This document shows positions 7,063 through 14,678 of a stretch of 24,403 bases of DNA, piece by piece. The notes beneath the pieces are model-generated. The model was given only the letters and a program-made list of their open reading frames with translations, was not told the origin of the DNA and ran no database searches. The first letter of the stretch is position 1. Each line of letters begins with the position of its first letter. The position numbers and the translations under genes were made by a program. The DNA is from JBGPEQ01 sp050180895. Lineage in GTDB: Bacteria > Pseudomonadota > Alphaproteobacteria > Dongiales > Dongiaceae. Location of the stretch: NCBI GenBank assembly GCA_050180895.1, contig JBFXDS010000023.1:1-24403 (forward strand), in the 5' to 3' direction.

Positions 7063-8568
7063 TCACGCGCTGCCTATGCCCTCCGTCAGCTTCGCCATCA
7101 CCTGATCGACGGTGAAGCTTGCAGCCTTCTGACGCGGCGGGAACTCCTTGAATGTCGCCAGGAACTCGCCGACGATTTGCTGCGCCGGCACGAGCAAGTA
7201 CGCATGGTCAAAGATCCAGTCGTAGTAAGTGTTCGAAGTAATGTCCGCGCGCTCGTAAGGATCGGTGCGCAGGTTGAAGATTTTGGGCAGGCGCAGCGCG
7301 ACAAACGGCTCCGCCCAGATTTTCAGCGTCCCCGTCGCGCGCTGCTCCATGAAGACGATCTTCCAGTTGTCATAGCGCATGGCCGTCAGGTCGCCGTCGT
7401 CGGAGAAGTAGAAGAAGGCGTTACGCGGCCCCTTGCTCTCCTTGCCGGTCAGATAGGGCAGAAGGTTGTAGCCGTCCAGGTGGACTTTGAAGGTCTTGTT
7501 ACCGATCTTGTGTCCTTTTATCAGCTTCCCGCCGATGTCCGTTTCACCCGCCGCGGCAAGCAATGTCGGCAGCCAATCCATGTGACTGGCGATCTCGTTG
7601 GAAACCGAGCCCGCCTTGATTTTTCCCGGCCAGCGCACCATGCAGGGCACGCGGTAGGCGCCTTCCCAGTTCGAGTTCTTCTCGTTGCGGAACGGAGTCA
7701 TGCCGCCGTCGGGCCAAGTGTTCATGTGCGGCCCGTTGTCCGTGCTGTACATGACGAAGGTGTTGTCGGCGATGCCCAACTCGTCCAGCAGGCTGAGCAT
7801 CTCCCCGACATGCTTGTCGTGATCGATCATCACGTCGTGATACTCCGATTGCCAGCGGCCGGATTGCCCCAAGCTTTCCGGCTTCGCGTGCGTCCGGAGG
7901 TGCATATGTGTCGTGTTGAACCACACGAAGAACGGCGTCCCGGCTTTGTGCTGGCGCTTGATGAAGTCCTTGGCCGCCGCGAGAAATTCCTCGTCGACTG
8001 TCTCCATGCGCTTCTTGGTCAGTGGGCCGGTATTCTCGATCTTCTGACCGCCCTTGCCGTCTGCCCAGCAATGCAGCACACCGCGTGGGCCGAACTTCTT
8101 CCTGAATTCGGGGTAGTCCTTGGCCGGCGGATAGTCCCGCAACTCGGGTTCCTCCTCCGCGTTCAGGTGGTAGAGGTTGCCGAAGAACTCGTCGAAGCCG
8201 TGCATCGTCGGCAGGTGCTCGTCGCGGTCGCCAAGATGGTTCTTGCCGAATTGCCCGGTGGCGTAGCCGTGCGGCTTTAACAGTTCCGCTATCGTCGGAT
8301 CCTCGGCCTTCATGCCGGCCGCGGCTCCCGGCAATCCGACCTTGCTCAGGCCGGAACGGAATACGCTCTGCCCCATGATGAAGGCGGCACGGCCGGCCGT
8401 GCAGCTCTGTTCCGCATAGTAGTCGGTGAAGACCATTCCTTCATTGGCGATGCGGTCGATGTTGGGCGTGCGATAGCCCATCATGCCCTTCGAATAGACG
8501 CTGAGATTCGACTGGCCGATGTCATCGCCCCAGAAGATGAGGATGTTGGGTTTGTCTTGCTTGGCCAT
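7063..8568 (-). CDS. Arylsulfatase (formylglycine-dependent sulfatase)
   Basis: It hydrolyses sulfate esters. The 501-aa protein begins MAKQDKPNILIFWGDDIG, the metal-binding Asp pair of alkaline-phosphatase-superfamily sulfatases. The modification site is SCTAGRAAF: Cys56 in a CxAxR core, which must be oxidised to formylglycine by a separate maturation enzyme not seen here. Other signatures are GKNHLGD, THMHLRTH, and STDNGPHMNTWPDGG with the C-terminal Asp-Asn metal ligands, then EGAYRVPCMVRWPGKI. The frame is open to an ATG at 8601, but the ATG at 8568 has a clear AGGAG at proper spacing and starts the conserved domain, so it is chosen. No signal peptide is visible, so it is probably cytoplasmic and would need imported substrate, which fits the BASS transporter downstream. 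The 171 nt after it are non-coding. Confidence 0.93.
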   Translation of the reverse strand: MAKQDKPNILIFWGDDIGQSNLSVYSKGMMGYRTPNIDRIANEGMVFTDYYAEQSCTAGRAAFIMGQSVFRSGLSKVGLPGAAAGMKAEDPTIAELLKPHGYATGQFGKNHLGDRDEHLPTMHGFDEFFGNLYHLNAEEEPELRDYPPAKDYPEFRKKFGPRGVLHCWADGKGGQKIENTGPLTKKRMETVDEEFLAAAKDFIKRQHKAGTPFFVWFNTTHMHLRTHAKPESLGQSGRWQSEYHDVMIDHDKHVGEMLSLLDELGIADNTFVMYSTDNGPHMNTWPDGGMTPFRNEKNSNWEGAYRVPCMVRWPGKIKAGSVSNEIASHMDWLPTLLAAAGETDIGGKLIKGHKIGNKTFKVHLDGYNLLPYLTGKESKGPRNAFFYFSDDGDLTAMRYDNWKIVFMEQRATGTLKIWAEPFVALRLPKIFNLRTDPYERADITSNTYYDWIFDHAYLLVPAQQIVGEFLATFKEFPPRQKAASFTVDQVMAKLTEGIGSA

Positions 8569-8622
8569 GTGTCGCTCCTGTGGATGAAAAAATTCGCTCA
8601 AGGTTGTTGCGTAGCAACCGCA

Positions 8623-9066
8623 CTAGACATATCGAAAAAGAACAGCGCCAAAGGCAAAGAGCCCGATCAGTATTAGGATGATCGTCACAGCCAGCAGGGG
8701 CGTCCAGTCCGACATTCCTGGAATACCCGCGATTGGCACAAAGTTCGACCGCCGGAGATATCGGGTGAGTCGTTGATACTGGTAGATCGAGACGAGCAGT
8801 CCGATCACGCCGGAACCGATAAGCGCAAGACCCAGGTAACGTGGTGCCTGCGGCCGCAGCGCCTCCTGTACTCCCTCCATTGCTCCGAAGCGCTCGAAGA
8901 ACTGGACGATCGTGAACCCGAAGCCGATCAGCGCGACTGCCGTGCGCGCCCACGCCATCAGCGTCCGCTCCAGACCAAGGCGCGTACGAATCCACGAGAA
9001 ATGACTGTCCGACGTGACTCGGACTTCGAGGCTGTCGGGATCGGCGGCGGTTTGTCGGGCGATCAT
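8623..9066 (-). CDS. DUF202 (YidH-like) membrane protein
   Basis: The 147-aa product has the DUF202 signature LERTLMAWARTAVALIGFGF near residues 32-51 and three predicted membrane helices: that segment, LGLALIGSGVIGLLVSIYQY, and a C-terminal TPLLAVTIILILIGLFAFGAV. Biochemical function of the family is unknown. An excellent GGAGGGAGCGG precedes the ATG at 9066. It is the first gene of the - strand group (DUF202, sulfatase, DUF1622, BASS, membrane protein, lipoprotein), 54 nt ahead of the sulfatase. Its hydrophilic first 30 residues (SLEVRVTSDSHFSWIRTRLG) would be cytoplasmic. Confidence 0.9.
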   Translation of the reverse strand: MIARQTAADPDSLEVRVTSDSHFSWIRTRLGLERTLMAWARTAVALIGFGFTIVQFFERFGAMEGVQEALRPQAPRYLGLALIGSGVIGLLVSIYQYQRLTRYLRRSNFVPIAGIPGMSDWTPLLAVTIILILIGLFAFGAVLFRYV

Positions 9067-9383
9067 CCGCTCCCTCCGACTGCATTGGCCTCCGATCGCT
9101 GTGCGCGCATTTCGAACATCTCCCCGCTTGGCGTCGCGGATGTTTTAGAAAGCAGCCGTGCTTGATCACAATTGGACCTTGGTTTAGGAGCCTTGGTGGA
9201 CGCTGCTTCCGGTGCGTCCTCGCTCAAGCTTGCCCGAGGCCCACAACTGCGGCTTATCGAAGGCAATCGGCCATCGGCGAGAGTGCCGGAAAGCGTGGCG
9301 ACCCGCCGCCGGCGACTCGCAGACGCACGTCGACCCGGTGACAATCACGCTACAGAGAAGCCGTCCAGACAGCATCCTGGCCG
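9067..9383. other. Intergenic region with no supported gene
   Basis: These 317 nt separate the lone receiver gene from the DUF202 gene, both on the - strand. The Shine-Dalgarno of the DUF202 gene lies at its left end, and the promoter of that group should be here, near the AT-richer stretch at about 9150-9185. Short open frames on both strands (for example 9063-9344 on -) are Arg/Ser-rich without any family resemblance and were not called. Confidence 0.5.
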
Positions 9384-9770
9384 TTAGGGCGACTTTCTCC
9401 GACTGCCGATCGCGGCCTCAATGGCGGCGAACAATAAGGAGTTCCGAAAGGGTTTCGAAAAATAGGCTACGGCGCCAACAGACTCGCAATGCTCGCGTAC
9501 TGTTGCATCCCCGTGGGCGGTGATGACGATAGCCGGGACCTGAATATCCTTGCGCTTCAGATCCCGAAGAAGTTCCAGGCCGGTCATCCCGGGCATTTCC
9601 AGATCGAGGATCAGGCAGTCGGGTAGCCCTTCGGGCAACGTCGCGAGGAACTCTTGCGCCGAACCATATGTCTTGCTTTGGACACCGCGAACGCGCAGCG
9701 ACCGCTTCAAGGCCTTCAACACGGACGGGTCGTCGTCCACAATGGCGATCCAACCGGGACCTTCCGCCAT
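9384..9770 (-). CDS. Single-domain response regulator (receiver only)
   Basis: This 128-aa receiver domain has no output domain. The acidic pocket is VDDD (Asp12-14), the phospho-acceptor is Asp56 in LILDLEMPG, the switch Thr is in VITAHGD, and the conserved Lys106 is in FSKPF. All are intact, so phosphorylation is expected. It follows the FixJ-like regulator on the same strand and probably acts as a phosphate sink or competing partner of the same kinase, or as a protein-interaction switch (inference). An upstream GTG at 9806 also opens the frame with 12 extra residues. The ATG at 9770 is preferred because the domain begins right after it, although its ribosome binding site is weak. Confidence 0.88.
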   Translation of the reverse strand: MAEGPGWIAIVDDDPSVLKALKRSLRVRGVQSKTYGSAQEFLATLPEGLPDCLILDLEMPGMTGLELLRDLKRKDIQVPAIVITAHGDATVREHCESVGAVAYFSKPFRNSLLFAAIEAAIGSRRKSP

Positions 9771-9840
9771 GACGAAGATATGCGGCAGCCGCCGTGTGCT
9801 GTCCACCTAGTCTTTGGTTCAATGGCGCAAGATGGCCTGC

Positions 9841-10446
9841 CTACTTCGCAACGCGCATCCTTTCCACCATGCGGACCAGATCCGCGACCGTGCGTACCCC
9901 CAGCTTCTTCATCACCGCACTGCGGTGAAACTTGACCGTTTGCTCAACCAGTCCAAGATCGCCGGCAATCTGCTTGTTAAGCCGCCCGGCAACAACATAG
10001 GCAAGGACTTCGCGTTCTCGTGGGGTCAGGGTCGCGATCCTCGCCTCGATGGGCGCCAATTCGGCGCGAGTGCCGCGAGCCTTAGTGTCTTGCTCTTCGG
10101 CCCGGGCTATTGCGTCGAGCAAGTCTTGATTGCTCATGGGCTTGGTCAAGAAATCGATGGCGCCGGCCTTCATCGCACGCACGCTCGTGGGAACATCGCC
10201 CTTCCCGGTGATGAAAATGATCGGCCGATGGCATCCCTCGGCTGCGAGTGCCTGCTGCAATTCAAGACCGTCGAGACCGGGCATCGAGACGTCCAGCACG
10301 GCGCACCCGGGCACCGTTGCGTCGTGCGATATGAGAAACTCCTGCGGTGACGTATACGATCGGACATCGTAGCCCTTCACATGCAGCAGCCGCGACAATG
10401 CGTTGATCACTCCAGGGTCGTCATCGACAAGAAACACCGTGAACAT
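9841..10446 (-). CDS. FixJ-type response regulator (receiver + LuxR HTH)
   Basis: The 201-aa transcription factor has a receiver domain at residues 1-115: Asp8-10 in LVDDDPG, acceptor Asp52 in LDVSMPG, Thr80 in FITGKGD, Lys102 in LTKPM. A LuxR/GerE helix-turn-helix follows at about 137-195 (LTPREREVLAYVVAGRLNKQIAGDLGLVEQTVKFHRSAVMKKL). This is the FixJ/TodT class of proteobacterial regulators. The ATG at 10446 is 7 nt after the kinase stop, so the two are translated together and are a cognate pair. The frame stays open upstream into the kinase gene, but the extra 30 residues have no receiver features. Target genes are unknown; the neighbouring sulfatase group and its own operon are candidates. 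Confidence 0.93.
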   Translation of the reverse strand: MFTVFLVDDDPGVINALSRLLHVKGYDVRSYTSPQEFLISHDATVPGCAVLDVSMPGLDGLELQQALAAEGCHRPIIFITGKGDVPTSVRAMKAGAIDFLTKPMSNQDLLDAIARAEEQDTKARGTRAELAPIEARIATLTPREREVLAYVVAGRLNKQIAGDLGLVEQTVKFHRSAVMKKLGVRTVADLVRMVERMRVAK

Positions 10447-10453
10447 CGCGTCA

Positions 10454-12820
10454 TCACTTGGCCGCGGCGAGCTTCTCGCGGGCTGCCAGCGAGAGTCTTG
10501 CAACGGCTCCACCAGCATCGTCATTCGCCAGCGCAAGCGTTCCGCCGTGCGCCTGGACGATCGTTGAACAGATCGTCAAGCCAAGACCGAGGCCACGCGC
10601 CTTGGTCGTGTAAAACGGCTCGAACAGCCGGCTCTGCTCCGCGGGGTGGATGCCGGTTCCGCGGTCCGCCACAAGCACCTCAACCACTCCGGTCGGCGTC
10701 TCGCGCGTGCAGATCGTGACGAGCCTTTCCGGAATGGACGTCGTGGTCATAGCATCCATAGCGTTCATCACAAGATTGAGCACGACCTGCTGCAATTGGA
10801 CTGAATCGCCCAGCGTCGCAGGCAGCGTGCTCGCCAGATCAAGCTTCACCTTGATCCTGCGGCTGATCAACTCGCTGTTAAGCAAGGCGATGGTCGACTT
10901 CACCAGCTCATTGACGTCGACGGGTTCGGATTTCTTCTCGCTCTTTCGCATCAGGTTGCGGAGCCGTTCGATGACCTCGCTGGCTCGGCGGTTGTCGTAA
11001 ACGATGTCTTCAAAAACGTCGCGAACCTCGGCGAGATCCGGCGAACTCTCCGCGAGAAGAACCAGCCCCGTTTCCGCGTTTGACTGAACCGCAGTGAGCG
11101 GCTGGTTGATCTCATGTGCGATGGCACCAGAAAGCTCGCCCAGCACGGAGACACGCATCAGATGCGTGATCTCCTGGCGCTGCAGTGCGGCATCGGCTTC
11201 CGCTACCTTCTGTTCGGTGATATCGACGAAGACTCCGCGTAACTGTTGCGGGGCACCCTGGTCATCGGGATGCGCACGAGCCCGAGCTCTGATCCAGCGG
11301 ACTTTGTCGTCCGGCAGCACAACCCGAAAGTCGTAAACGGCGGACTGGTCCGCATTCCGGGGATCCCGAAGCGACGACATGGCAATCTCACGATCCTCCG
11401 GATGGATTGCCGCGAGGATGGTGTCGCGCGTGAGGGGAACATCACTCTTGAGGCCGAACAGGGCGCGACAATGCTCGGTCGCCCACAACTGCTCAGCATC
11501 CGGGTCGACTTGCCAAAGCCCGACGTTCGCCGAGGCGGCGGTGAGCGTCATGCGTTCTTCGCTCTCTTTGAGCAAAGCCTCAGCCGCTCGACGTCTGCGG
11601 CTCTGAAAAACGACGTAGGCAATGAGTAGCGTCTGCGCCAACAGTGCCGCTGCGACAACCGCTATCTGCCAGCGATATTGCTGCCACACCGGCGGCGTCC
11701 AGTTCTCGATGACAGTGCCATCGGGGAGATTCGCAAACGACAGCGACAGGCGTTCCAGCACGGACCCATCCACCACATTCTTATGGGTGTCTCCGATATA
11801 AGGAGGGATGCGCGAGGCCTCCTCACCGCCAAGCACTCGCAGCGCAAGTCGTGCGGTCTCCCGTCCTACCGCTTCAAACCGGTCGGCATAGACACCGGCG
11901 ATGCCGACGCCAACGAAGGAATCGTAGATGCTGAAGATCGGTGTCGGCGAAGATTCGGCCAGCACCCGGGCGACGTCGCGAGGTATGAACTGCTCACCCC
12001 TTCCGTCCTCGAAGACGCTGAGGTAAATGACGATGGCATCAGGCGGCAATGCTTTGATCCTGTCGATCAACTCTCCGAAGGGAAGCCCAGCGAGGTAGGT
12101 CAGTTGATAGTGCTGCTCGAGCGGCTTGAGTACTTCGCGCGCGGTTCTCTCCCAGTAGCGGTCGAAGGCGGCAGCGCCGGTCACCACGACGACGTCTCTC
12201 GCGCCGGGCAATAGCCGCTTCGCCAGCTCGAATGATTTCAGGATGTCGAAATGGCTGTAGATTCCGGTGCTGTTCGCAAGGTCCTTAATGGGCGGATCTT
12301 GTGGGGAGACATTGTTGAAGATGATAGGTGCCGCGGGCGCAAGCACGCTACGATCCGCCCTGAGCAGCGCAACTGCATCGTCTCCGACTCCAATCATCAA
12401 ATCTATCGTCAAACCGCGGTACTTGTCGCGAAGGTAGCGGGAGAAACTGCCGGAGCTCCATTGCTCCGGGAAGCGAACTTCATCGAAATGCTCCGTGTAG
12501 AGACGGACCGCCTTGCTCTCCGCGAACCCCGATCTCAGGCCCCGCGCGATGAGCTGGACGGCGGGCAATTCGGGGTCGTTCGAATACAAGACGAGAACGT
12601 TGGACGGATGCCGATCGTCCTCAGCAAGAGCCTCGATGGCCGCCAGCCAGCCGAGCCCAATAGCAAGGGCAAGCACTACCGCCCCGCGAGCGGCGTTATC
12701 GAACGTGCGCCACAGGAGGACGCCCCATGATAGGAATGCAAACATCAGCAGAAAGAGAACGCCGCACGTCCCACAACGGGCGTTCCACGGCAAAGGCAAA
12801 TGATGACTGGAAGTCATCAT
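10454..12820 (-). CDS. Hybrid-sensor histidine kinase: ABC-substrate-binding-like sensor, PAS, HisKA, HATPase
   Basis: The 788-aa membrane kinase has several parts. An N-terminal hydrophobic signal/anchor (AVVLALAIGLGWLAAIEALA, about 47-66) leads to a periplasmic domain (about 70-370) resembling ABC_sub_bind proteins: VLVLYSNDPELP, FNNVSPQDPP, FSIYDSFVGVGIAGVYADRFEAVG. One membrane helix follows (about 384-406), then a PAS/PAC domain (419-540: WQVDP, AIHPEDRE, GVFVDITEQK). The HisKA H-box is GAIAHEINQPLTAV with His569. The HATPase has N-box NLVMNAMDA, G1 DRGTGI and G2 GLGLGL. All catalytic residues are present. It probably senses a small ligand in the periplasm and phosphorylates the FixJ-like protein encoded 7 nt downstream. 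The start is uncertain: ATG 12820 is used, but a later in-frame ATG before the signal segment is possible. Confidence 0.93.
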   Translation of the reverse strand: MMTSSHHLPLPWNARCGTCGVLFLLMFAFLSWGVLLWRTFDNAARGAVVLALAIGLGWLAAIEALAEDDRHPSNVLVLYSNDPELPAVQLIARGLRSGFAESKAVRLYTEHFDEVRFPEQWSSGSFSRYLRDKYRGLTIDLMIGVGDDAVALLRADRSVLAPAAPIIFNNVSPQDPPIKDLANSTGIYSHFDILKSFELAKRLLPGARDVVVVTGAAAFDRYWERTAREVLKPLEQHYQLTYLAGLPFGELIDRIKALPPDAIVIYLSVFEDGRGEQFIPRDVARVLAESSPTPIFSIYDSFVGVGIAGVYADRFEAVGRETARLALRVLGGEEASRIPPYIGDTHKNVVDGSVLERLSLSFANLPDGTVIENWTPPVWQQYRWQIAVVAAALLAQTLLIAYVVFQSRRRRAAEALLKESEERMTLTAASANVGLWQVDPDAEQLWATEHCRALFGLKSDVPLTRDTILAAIHPEDREIAMSSLRDPRNADQSAVYDFRVVLPDDKVRWIRARARAHPDDQGAPQQLRGVFVDITEQKVAEADAALQRQEITHLMRVSVLGELSGAIAHEINQPLTAVQSNAETGLVLLAESSPDLAEVRDVFEDIVYDNRRASEVIERLRNLMRKSEKKSEPVDVNELVKSTIALLNSELISRRIKVKLDLASTLPATLGDSVQLQQVVLNLVMNAMDAMTTTSIPERLVTICTRETPTGVVEVLVADRGTGIHPAEQSRLFEPFYTTKARGLGLGLTICSTIVQAHGGTLALANDDAGGAVARLSLAAREKLAAAK

Positions 12821-12899
12821 GTTTCACAGCCGAGCTCAACTTACAGCCGATCTTATCATACGCGAGCATGCTACGGAGATAAACACAAGGATGGATGCG
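12821..12899 (-). promoter_or_regulatory. AT-rich region, likely promoter of the kinase operon
   Basis: About 80 nt between the kinase start and the orphan moaB end are distinctly AT-rich (TTATCATACG and AGATAAACACAAGG on the + strand). This is the only upstream region for the - strand kinase/regulator genes. I did not find a clear -35/-10 pair. Confidence 0.3.
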
Positions 12900-13083
12900 A
12901 AGGTGAAGCGCCACCGGCGGGGTGGCCGGCGGCACCTACCTGTTCTCCCTGCCCGGCTCGCCCGGCGCATGCCGCGACGGCTGGGAGGATATTCTCAAAC
13001 GGCAGCGCGACAGCCGCTTCCGCCCCTGCAACCAGATCGAGCTGATGCCGCGGCTGCAGGAGCACCTGACGGCGGGCGGCTGA
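12897..13083 (+). pseudogene. moaB: Truncated moaB 3' end (orphan copy B)
   Basis: Bases 12910-13083 encode ATGGVAGGTYLF and onward to a TGA, matching residues 125-181 of the intact MoaB at 50 of 57 positions, with 157/174 nt identical. Just upstream, 12897-12908 (GCGAAGGTGAAG) matches moaB 3006-3017 apart from one base. The intervening 20 nt (3018-3037 in the intact gene) are missing, which shifts the frame. No further upstream homology is visible. It is therefore a broken gene end with no start. The reading frame stays uncorrupted to the stop, and several differences are synonymous, which suggests divergence as a functional gene before truncation. It lies between the kinase promoter region and the aminotransferase. 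Confidence 0.88.
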
Positions 13084-13117
13084 GGGCCGACCTCGACCCT
13101 GCGGGCTCCACGCCCCC

Positions 13118-14503
13118 TCAGACGACCCGGTGGTCGCGGAGGGTCCGGATGCAGCTTTCGAAGACGGCGAGGTGGCGCTCGACGTCGCTCGCGGCGACGT
13201 CCGGCGACATCAGGACCATGTTGTGGAACGGCGCCATCAGCACGCCGCGGTTGAGCGTGAAGAGCTGCACGAAGCGTTCGATCTCCGGCGCATCGCCGGC
13301 GATGGCCTCGCCGCCGCTGCGCATGGGCGGCTGGAAGCGGTACTCGGCGCGGGCGCCGAGCCGCGTCACGTGCCAGGGAAGCTGGTAGCTCGTCATGACC
13401 GCGGCGATCCCGGCCTCCCAGCGCTCGGCCTGCGCGATCATGCGGGCATAGGCCGCCTCGCTCATGACGGTTTCGAGCACGACCCGCATCGCGTGGACCG
13501 ACAGGGCGTTGGCCGCCAGCGTCCCGCCGATGCCGTCGACATGGTCGAGTCGCTCGAATAGGCGCTCAAGCTGCGCCGCCACCTCGTCCGAGCAGCCATA
13601 GGCGCCGGTCGGCACGCCGCCGGCGATCACCTTGCCGATGGTGAGGATGTCCGGATCGAGGCCGTCGCGCCGCGTGCAGCCGCCGGGGCCGGCGCAGATG
13701 GTGTGCGTCTCGTCGATCACGAGCAGCGTACCGTGCCGGCGCGTCAGGCGGCGCAGCGCGTCGTGGAATCCCGGCTCCGGCAGGACGATGCCGATGTTGG
13801 TGAGCGCGGGCTCGGCCAGCACGCAGGCCACGTCGCCGTGCGCCAGGGCCGCCTCCAGCGCCGGCACGTCGTTGAACTCCACGACGCGGGTGGTGAGCGC
13901 CGGATCCACGCCCGGCCCGATGCTGCTGCCCTTCGGGACGGCGCGCCCGTCCTTCAGCCTGACGACGGCCTCATCGACGGTGCCGTGATAGCAGCCGTTG
14001 AAGACCAGCACCTTGGGCCGGCCGGTGAGCGCCCGCGCGAGCCGGACGACGGAGCGGTTGGCGTCGGTGGCCGTCACCGTGAACTGCCAATGACGGACGC
14101 CGAAGCGGCGCGTCAGCTCCTCGGCGACGGCGATGCCGTCCTCGGTCGGCAGCATGAAGGTCAGGCCGCGCTCGGCCTGCTCGGCCAAAGCCCGCACGGC
14201 GGCGGCCGGTGCGTGGCCGAACATGGCGCCGGAATCGCCGAGGCAGAAATCGATGTACTCGTTGCCGTCGACGTCCCAGAGGCGCGCGCCCTTCGCCCGC
14301 GCCGCGAACACCGGAAACGGCGACGGCCACTCGATCATGAAGGGCATCGGCACGCCGGCCAGCAGCCTGCCCCGCGCGCGCTCGGCCAGCAGCTTGGACT
14401 GCGGATGGGCGTCGACGAACCGGCGCCGCTCCGCCGCCATCAGCTCCGCCAGCCGTGCCGACCACTCGGCGTCCATGGCGCGCGCGGGAGTCACGGCTTG
14501 CAT
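13118..14503 (-). CDS. Class-III PLP aminotransferase (glutamate-1-semialdehyde aminomutase-like)
   Basis: The 461-aa fold-type-I PLP enzyme shows the class-III features. These are DVDGNEYIDFCLGDSGAMFGHA (N-terminal strand/loop), VFNGCYHGTVDEA (ring-stacking Tyr172 and following His-Gly), VIDETHT (Asp264, pyridine N contact) and ILTIGKVIAGGVPTGAYG with Lys291 as the Schiff-base lysine. It resembles glutamate-1-semialdehyde 2,1-aminomutase, but DETHT replaces the usual DEV. It is more likely one of the aspartate-aminotransferase-family relatives of unknown substrate. It is the last gene of the polyamine importer group, suggesting transamination of an imported amine (inference). The ATG at 14503 has a good AGGAAGAGG upstream. 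Confidence 0.87.
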   Translation of the reverse strand: MQAVTPARAMDAEWSARLAELMAAERRRFVDAHPQSKLLAERARGRLLAGVPMPFMIEWPSPFPVFAARAKGARLWDVDGNEYIDFCLGDSGAMFGHAPAAAVRALAEQAERGLTFMLPTEDGIAVAEELTRRFGVRHWQFTVTATDANRSVVRLARALTGRPKVLVFNGCYHGTVDEAVVRLKDGRAVPKGSSIGPGVDPALTTRVVEFNDVPALEAALAHGDVACVLAEPALTNIGIVLPEPGFHDALRRLTRRHGTLLVIDETHTICAGPGGCTRRDGLDPDILTIGKVIAGGVPTGAYGCSDEVAAQLERLFERLDHVDGIGGTLAANALSVHAMRVVLETVMSEAAYARMIAQAERWEAGIAAVMTSYQLPWHVTRLGARAEYRFQPPMRSGGEAIAGDAPEIERFVQLFTLNRGVLMAPFHNMVLMSPDVAASDVERHLAVFESCIRTLRDHRVV

Positions 14504-14514
14504 GTGCCTCTTCC

Positions 14515-14526
14515 TAAGAATTCTTA
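14515..14526. promoter_or_regulatory. 12-bp AT-rich palindrome upstream of the aminotransferase
   Basis: TAAGAATTCTTA is a perfect palindrome directly before the Shine-Dalgarno of the aminotransferase gene. It stands out in very GC-rich surroundings and could be an operator half or part of a -10 region. There is no second copy in the window. Confidence 0.2.
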
Positions 14527-14556
14527 CCTAGTATCCGGCATCGCAATTTGCCGATG

Positions 14557-14662
14557 TCCCCTCACCCTATCCCTCTCCCACTTCGCGGGAGAGGGGACTC
14601 TGTCGTGCGATCCACTCGAACGAGTCCCCTCTTCCGCTTGCGGGGGAGGGTTATGGTGAGGG
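14557..14662. repeat. Paired inverted REP-like intergenic element
   Basis: Unit 1 (14557-14597) starts CCCTCACCCTATCCCT and contains a 9-bp hairpin (14571-14579 with 14587-14595). Unit 2 (14625-14662) is a related sequence in opposite orientation ending GGTTATGGTGAGGG. The outer CCCTCACC and GGTGAGGG are exact inverted repeats. Such CCCTCACCC...GGGAGAGGG units are common, dispersed palindromes in alphaproteobacteria. Here they lie between the binding-protein gene and the aminotransferase gene, where folding in the RNA could reduce or stabilise parts of the transcript. Confidence 0.75.
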
Positions 14663-14678
14663 CGAATCCTCCGTGCCC

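Larger units (their letters stand above)
3213..12909. other. Putative genomic island between moaB 3'-end repeats
   Basis: The segment is bounded by the two moaB 3' copies, is visibly lower in GC than either flank (31/60 at 7201-7260 against 48/60 at 2221-2280 by hand count), and all nine genes run on the - strand. It carries transport, sulfatase, small membrane protein and two-component functions. No integrase, transposase or tRNA lies inside, and the repeats are only about 90% identical. It therefore could be an old integration, a recombination event with DNA of a related strain, or a moaB duplication later disrupted. Confidence 0.5.

Noticed and set aside
6190..8280. 696-aa open frame on the + strand across BASS, DUF1622 and sulfatase genes
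   Set aside because: Spans three well-supported - strand genes and has no recognisable domain.
9063..9387. Small open frames on both strands in the gap before the DUF202 gene
   Set aside because: Arg/Ser-rich, no ribosome binding site, no family resemblance.
12819..13388. Open frame on the + strand through the orphan moaB end into the aminotransferase
   Set aside because: It uses a different phase from the MoaB residues and becomes Arg/Ser-rich.
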